Position numbers and translations under genes: made by a program. A DNA stretch of 64,000 bases from Caproicibacterium argilliputei (GTDB lineage Bacteria > Bacillota > Clostridia > Oscillospirales > Acutalibacteraceae). The notes beneath the pieces are model-generated. The model worked only from the letters and a program-made list of their open reading frames with translations. It searched no databases and was not told the DNA's origin. The stretch is taken from contig NZ_CP135996.1 of assembly GCF_029211325.2 (NCBI RefSeq), forward strand, positions 1,364,001 to 1,428,000, given 5' to 3'. Below, piece by piece: positions 59,963-64,000 of this stretch. How positions within the stretch are numbered: the first letter of the stretch is position 1; every line of letters starts with the position of its first letter.

Positions 59963-61156
59963 ATGAAAAAAAACAACAGGATTACACCGGAAGGTACACG
60001 CGATCTGCTTTTTGAAGAATGCCTGGCACGCCGGGAAGTTGAACATCAGCTGACCGCTGCCTTTCGTATGCGCGGCTACAACGAAGTTATGACTTCCGGA
60101 CTGGAATTTTACGATGTGTTTGACCCGGAATCCTCTGGAATTCCGCCGGAAGAAATGTACAAGCTGACCGACCGCCGCGGTCGCCTGTTGGTGATGCGCG
60201 CCGACTCGACCATGCCGATTGCACGTCTAGTCGCCACACGGCTGCAGAACCATCAGCTGCCGCTCCGCCTGTTTTACACACAACCCATTTACCGAAATTA
60301 TCCCGGTCTGGCGGGTCGCCTGAACGAAAACGCACAGGCCGGCATTGAGCTGATGGGGGCAGCCGGCATCCGGACCGATTTAGAGGTGCTGACCACTGCA
60401 GTAGAAGCTTTAACCCCTTGTTCGCCGGATTTCCGTCTGGAACTGGGGCATGCAGGATTTTTCCGCGAACTGGCTAGGCAGCTTCCGATTACAGAAGAGC
60501 AGCGTGAAGCCATTCGCGGAGCCATCGAGGCCAAAAACTACGCAGCACTGGATACTTTGCTGGACGCGCTTCCGCAAACGGCCGCGGTCAGCGGTATGCG
60601 GCGCCTGCCAAGGCTGTTCGGCGGAGAAGAAATCTTTTCACAGGCAGCGACCGTCTGTCCAACGGAAAAAGCAAAGGCAACGCTTTCTTACCTGCATAAA
60701 GTGTACCATGCTGTGCAGGAACTCGGTCTGGGCGACCGTGTAATTGTGGACTTAGGCCTTGTGCAGCGCAATGATTACTACACGGATATTATTTTTACAG
60801 CATATACGGAAGGCTACGGAGATTCCATTTTAACAGGCGGGCGTTATGACAATCTGCTGTCACGCTTTAACTGCCCGATGCCGGCCATTGGTTTCGGTGT
60901 GAATGTGGATGCCCTAACACGCATAGCGCTCGCGAAGGGACATTTTCAGGCGCCTGCGGCGGCGCAGGTGCTGGTTTACAGCCAAAACGGTTATTCTATC
61001 AAAGCTCTGTCTCACGCACGCACGCTTGCTACGCAAGGGCTGCGCTGTGAAACCAGCGTCGCAGAAACACAAGCCGAAGCAGAGGCTTACGCCCGTACGC
61101 TCGGAATTCGCAGACTGGATATTGTTGGCGAAAAAATCACGGAGGTGCTTTTATGA
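59963..61156 (+). CDS. hisZ: ATP phosphoribosyltransferase regulatory subunit
   Basis: HisRS-like protein without charging function that completes short-form HisG. The 397-residue protein has the class II synthetase motif signs P-E-G-T-R-D-L-L, V-M-R-A-D-S-T-M-P-I-A-R-L, F-Y-T-Q-P-I-Y-R and G-G-R-Y-D-N-L-L, as in HisZ. Its stop overlaps hisG (ATGA). Confidence 0.95.
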   Translation: MKKNNRITPEGTRDLLFEECLARREVEHQLTAAFRMRGYNEVMTSGLEFYDVFDPESSGIPPEEMYKLTDRRGRLLVMRADSTMPIARLVATRLQNHQLPLRLFYTQPIYRNYPGLAGRLNENAQAGIELMGAAGIRTDLEVLTTAVEALTPCSPDFRLELGHAGFFRELARQLPITEEQREAIRGAIEAKNYAALDTLLDALPQTAAVSGMRRLPRLFGGEEIFSQAATVCPTEKAKATLSYLHKVYHAVQELGLGDRVIVDLGLVQRNDYYTDIIFTAYTEGYGDSILTGGRYDNLLSRFNCPMPAIGFGVNVDALTRIALAKGHFQAPAAAQVLVYSQNGYSIKALSHARTLATQGLRCETSVAETQAEAEAYARTLGIRRLDIVGEKITEVLL

Positions 61157-61791
61157 GACCACTTCAGATTGCATTGACCAAAGGGCGGCTGGAGGACAGC
61201 ACGATTTCTCTCTTTGAACGAATGGGAATCAATTGCGATGCAGTTCGGCAAAAAGGCCGCAAACTGATTTTGCCGATTGGAGACGGCTCTGTTGAAGTCG
61301 TGCTTGCTAAAGCCGCAGATGTGATTACCTATGTCAACCACGGTGTCTGCGACTTGGGCGTTGTTGGAAAAGACACGATTTTGGAAGCCGGTGGCAGCTT
61401 TTACGAACTGCTGGATCTGGGCTTTGGAAAGTGCCGCTTTGCGCTGGCAGGCCCGGTGGGACGTGATTTTTTTGCAGGGTATCATACCAAAACCATTGCC
61501 AGCAAGTACCCGAATGTTGCACGCAGCTATTTTGAGGGAAAGTCCATGAATGTGCGCATCATCAAAATCGAAGGCAGCGTGGAACTGGCGCCGCTGCTCG
61601 GTTTGTCAGATGCCATTGTGGATATTGTGGAAACCGGCACAACACTGAAGGAAAATGGGTTGGCGGTCATTGACAGTATTTGCCCGGTTTCCGCACGGCT
61701 GATTGCCAATTCCGCGAGTTTGAAACTTCAAAAGGCAAAAATAGAAAGCTTAGTCTCCCGTATGGAGCGGGCAAAGGAGGAACAGGCATGA
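61153..61791 (+). CDS. hisG: ATP phosphoribosyltransferase catalytic subunit, short form
   Basis: First step of histidine synthesis. The 212-residue protein is the short HisG_S type that lacks the C-terminal regulatory domain, so it needs HisZ, which lies just upstream. Signs: A-L-T-K-G-R-L, G-V-C-D-L-G-V-V-G-K-D-T, and the D-I-V-E-T-G-T-T-L-K-E-N-G-L phosphate-binding loop. Overlaps hisZ by four bases and hisD by four. Confidence 0.97.
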   Translation: MRPLQIALTKGRLEDSTISLFERMGINCDAVRQKGRKLILPIGDGSVEVVLAKAADVITYVNHGVCDLGVVGKDTILEAGGSFYELLDLGFGKCRFALAGPVGRDFFAGYHTKTIASKYPNVARSYFEGKSMNVRIIKIEGSVELAPLLGLSDAIVDIVETGTTLKENGLAVIDSICPVSARLIANSASLKLQKAKIESLVSRMERAKEEQA

Positions 61792-63071
61792 TTCAAGTCG
61801 TTCGTCAGGGCGGGGAAGTGGCTCGAGACTTTGTCAAACGTTTTCGGGTTCGCAGTGAAGCTGCAGGTAAAAAAGTAGACGCTGCCGTTACAGAAATTTT
61901 GGAAGCTGTAAAACATCATGGCGATGAAGCTGTGCGGGCATACACCCTGCAATTTGACGGAGCACTGCCGGAGTCTGTTGAAATTGACCGGCCGCAAATG
62001 GAGCAGCTGGCTAAAAGCTGTGACCCCTCTTTCCTTTCCGCATTGCAAAAAGCCGCCGCAAATATCGAGAATTTTCACGCCCGCCAAAAACAGCAAAGCT
62101 GGCTGGAACCTCGCGCGGACGGAGTGATTATGGGGCAGCGTATCCGCGGACTGCATCGCGTAGGGCTTTATGTTCCAGGTGGTACGGCGGCGTACCCAAG
62201 CAGCGTTCTAATGAATGCCATTCCGGCAAAAATTGCCGGTGTGGAGGAACTGGTGATGGTTACGCCCCCTGGAAAGGACGGGCGCCCCAATCCTAATATT
62301 CTTGCCGCGGCGCTGACTGCCGGAATTGACCGGGTTTTCCTTGTCGGCGGTGCACAGGCCGTGGCAGCACTGGCTTACGGAACGGAAACCATTCCGAAGG
62401 TAGATAAAATCGTCGGCCCGGGCAATATCTATGTGGCAACTGCCAAGCGTCAGCTGTACGGAATTGTAGATATTGACATGATCGCAGGCCCGAGCGAGAT
62501 TCTGGTTCTTGCGGATGAAACCGCAAAGCCGGCTTATCTGGCCGCCGATTTGATGAGCCAGGCAGAACACGATCGTATGGCATCTGCGATTCTGCTGACC
62601 ACCAGTGAGCAAATTGCAGATGAAACCGTTAAGGAACTGTATCGCCAGATAGAAGCTCTCTCCCGAAAAGAAATCATTGAAGAGTCACTCGACCGCTTTG
62701 GCGCCGTGATTTTGTGTGACAATATGGAGGAAGCTGTTTCATTCGCGAATGAACTGGCGCCGGAACACTTGGAAGTCTGTGCTGAAAACCCAATGGAGTA
62801 TATCGGCAAAATTGATAACGCCGGAAGCGTTTTCCTCGGTAATTTTTCTCCGGAACCGCTTGGTGATTATTTCGCAGGTCCTAACCACGTACTCCCGACC
62901 AGTGGCACCGCTCGCTTTTTCTCTCCGCTTTCAGTAGACAGTTTCCTGAAAAAGTCCAGTTTCATTTATTACACGAAAGAAGCTTTGCAACCGGTCAGCG
63001 CAGACATTATGAAGTTAGCGGAAACAGAAGGTCTGACCGCACACGCCAACAGTATTCAAGTGAGGCAATGA
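61788..63071 (+). CDS. hisD: Histidinol dehydrogenase
   Basis: Last two steps of histidine synthesis (histidinol to histidine). The 427-residue zinc enzyme has V-P-G-G-T-A-A-Y-P-S, G-P-G-N-I-Y-V-A-T-A-K, I-A-G-P-S-E-I-L-V, A-D-L-M-S-Q-A-E-H-D, N-E-L-A-P-E-H-L-E and G-P-N-H-V-L-P-T-S-G-T-A. ATG at 61788 behind AAAGGAGG. Confidence 0.97.
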   Translation: MIQVVRQGGEVARDFVKRFRVRSEAAGKKVDAAVTEILEAVKHHGDEAVRAYTLQFDGALPESVEIDRPQMEQLAKSCDPSFLSALQKAAANIENFHARQKQQSWLEPRADGVIMGQRIRGLHRVGLYVPGGTAAYPSSVLMNAIPAKIAGVEELVMVTPPGKDGRPNPNILAAALTAGIDRVFLVGGAQAVAALAYGTETIPKVDKIVGPGNIYVATAKRQLYGIVDIDMIAGPSEILVLADETAKPAYLAADLMSQAEHDRMASAILLTTSEQIADETVKELYRQIEALSRKEIIEESLDRFGAVILCDNMEEAVSFANELAPEHLEVCAENPMEYIGKIDNAGSVFLGNFSPEPLGDYFAGPNHVLPTSGTARFFSPLSVDSFLKKSSFIYYTKEALQPVSADIMKLAETEGLTAHANSIQVRQ

Positions 63072-63072
63072 T

Positions 63073-64000
63073 ATGGCTTATCAACTGAACGAAAAACTGA
63101 GCAGACTGCAGCCTTATGTACCAGTTGCGGAAACCGCCGGAATTATCCATTTGGACGCGAATGAGTCCTTCCTAAATCTGCCGGAAACGTTGCGGCAAAA
63201 AATTTCGGAAGCGGTGGCACAGACTTCCTATCACCGCTATCCAGATCCCTATGCGGTAGAACTGTGCAAAGCCTTTGCAGCATATTATCACGTAAAGGAA
63301 AATCACATTACAGCTGGAAACGGCTCTGATGAGCTGATTAGTCTGTTGATCTCCAACTTCCTCATGAAGGGAGAAACTGTCGTTACAACAGATCCGGATT
63401 TCTCTATGTACACGTTTTATCCAGCTTTAGCAGAAACAAATTGCGTGGAAATCTGTAAAGGGAACAACTTTTCAATTTCTTCGGAAGACCTGATTTGTAA
63501 GGTTCAAGAACTTCATGCCCGTATGCTCCTCTTCAGCAATCCCTGTAATCCTACTTCGCTGGGCCTTACAAAACAGCAGATTCTGCAAATTGTAAAAAAT
63601 GTGGATGCTTTGGTTGTGGTAGACGAGGCATATATGGACTTTTGGGATTTGTCGCAGTCGGTTCTGGGGGAAGAAGAAAACTACGACAATCTGATTGTCT
63701 TGAAAACCTGCTCGAAAGTCGGTGCCGCCGCCATCCGCTTAGGATTTGCTGTTTCAAATGAGAAACTAACCGGCATTTTGCACGCGGTTAAGTCGCCTTA
63801 TAACGTAAATACCTTAACGCAGAAAATCGGTTCTCTATTCCTACAGGCACAGGATGTTCTGCGCAGCCGTACAAAAGCCATACAAATCTCCCGTGATGCT
63901 CTGCAAAATGGCGTTGAAGCCGTTCTGCAGCGTCATCCCGGCGCCTTTCAGCTGTATCGCAGTTGTACCAATTTTGTAATCTTGCGTCTGCCCCGTGCGG
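63073..64000 (+). CDS. hisC: Histidinol-phosphate aminotransferase, 3' end cut by window
   Basis: PLP aminotransferase of histidine synthesis. ATG at 63073, one base after hisD. The visible 309 residues include H-L-D-A-N-E-S-F, Y-P-D-P-Y-A, G-N-G-S-D-E-L-I, F-S-N-P-C-N-P-T-S, V-V-V-D-E-A-Y-M-D-F, and the PLP-lysine region L-K-T-C-S-K. The gene runs off the window. The lysine loop S-K-V-G-A-A-A-I-R-L-G is one residue shorter than the commoner S-K-x-F-G-L-A-G-x-R-L-G, which I note but do not interpret. Confidence 0.94.
   Translation, partial: MAYQLNEKLSRLQPYVPVAETAGIIHLDANESFLNLPETLRQKISEAVAQTSYHRYPDPYAVELCKAFAAYYHVKENHITAGNGSDELISLLISNFLMKGETVVTTDPDFSMYTFYPALAETNCVEICKGNNFSISSEDLICKVQELHARMLLFSNPCNPTSLGLTKQQILQIVKNVDALVVVDEAYMDFWDLSQSVLGEEENYDNLIVLKTCSKVGAAAIRLGFAVSNEKLTGILHAVKSPYNVNTLTQKIGSLFLQAQDVLRSRTKAIQISRDALQNGVEAVLQRHPGAFQLYRSCTNFVILRLPRA

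Noticed and set aside
1..64000. CRISPR arrays, tRNA or rRNA genes, and phage modules
   Set aside because: No regularly spaced repeats, cloverleaf candidates or phage structural genes were seen; only one insertion sequence is present.

Overview
The window is an ordinary chromosomal segment of a low-to-mid GC, spore-lineage Firmicute, most likely a clostridial member of the Oscillospirales/Ruminococcaceae type. That placement is an inference from gene content and order: PolC-type polymerase III, SpoIVB next to Spo0A, SigK, FabK rather than FabI, MurT/GatD, class B sortase, and the pyrH-frr-uppS-cdsA-dxr-rseP-ispG-polC order. No rRNA, tRNA, CRISPR array or prophage was found.

Layout. 1-6.2 kb: rsfS (cut by the window edge), leuS, a small DUF1294 protein, a GHL10-type glycosidase-like protein, mtaB, and an HPr/Crh-like protein. 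6.2-12.3 kb: ABC-F ATPase, a helical unknown, type I asparaginase, a TIM-barrel epimerase-like protein, nrdR, and a DUF421/DUF4363 pair. 12.4-19.7 kb: envelope genes (three glycosyltransferases, murE, murF, a small membrane protein). 19.8-21.8 kb: spoIVB and spo0A. 21.8-25.5 kb: an AT-richer islet with a secreted protein behind a structured leader, a lipoprotein and an intact IS3-family element. 25.6-30.1 kb: ilvD, a TetR-type regulator, a pyrophosphatase-like protein, and a VanZ/zinc-ribbon fusion.

30.1-40.6 kb is a complete type II fatty acid synthesis operon: MarR/FabT-like regulator, fabH, acpP, fabK, fabD, fabG, fabF, accB, fabZ, accC, accD, accA and a DegV protein. It has a consensus promoter whose -10 overlaps a near-palindromic operator. 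40.6-43.9 kb: sortase B, then murT-gatD. 43.9-49.0 kb: pepT, sigK, a secreted SH3/C39-like protein, and a BASS transporter. 49.1-59.9 kb: the nucleotide, translation, isoprenoid and lipid cluster ending in polC. 59.9-64 kb: hisZ-hisG-hisD-hisC (hisC cut by the window edge).

The strongest unusual signal is Spo0A. Its DNA-binding half is canonical, but its receiver has lost the phosphoacceptor aspartate (proline instead), one acidic-pocket residue and the conserved lysine, so it cannot be a normal phosphorelay target. Others are two genes (the FabT-like regulator and rseP) that appear to start at AUU and AUC behind good ribosome binding sites, a Crh-like HPr without the histidine, a VanZ/zinc-ribbon fusion with an internal start and an upstream 19-codon ORF, and an unclassified leader RNA in the islet. 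I did not find a clear, wholly new multi-gene system.
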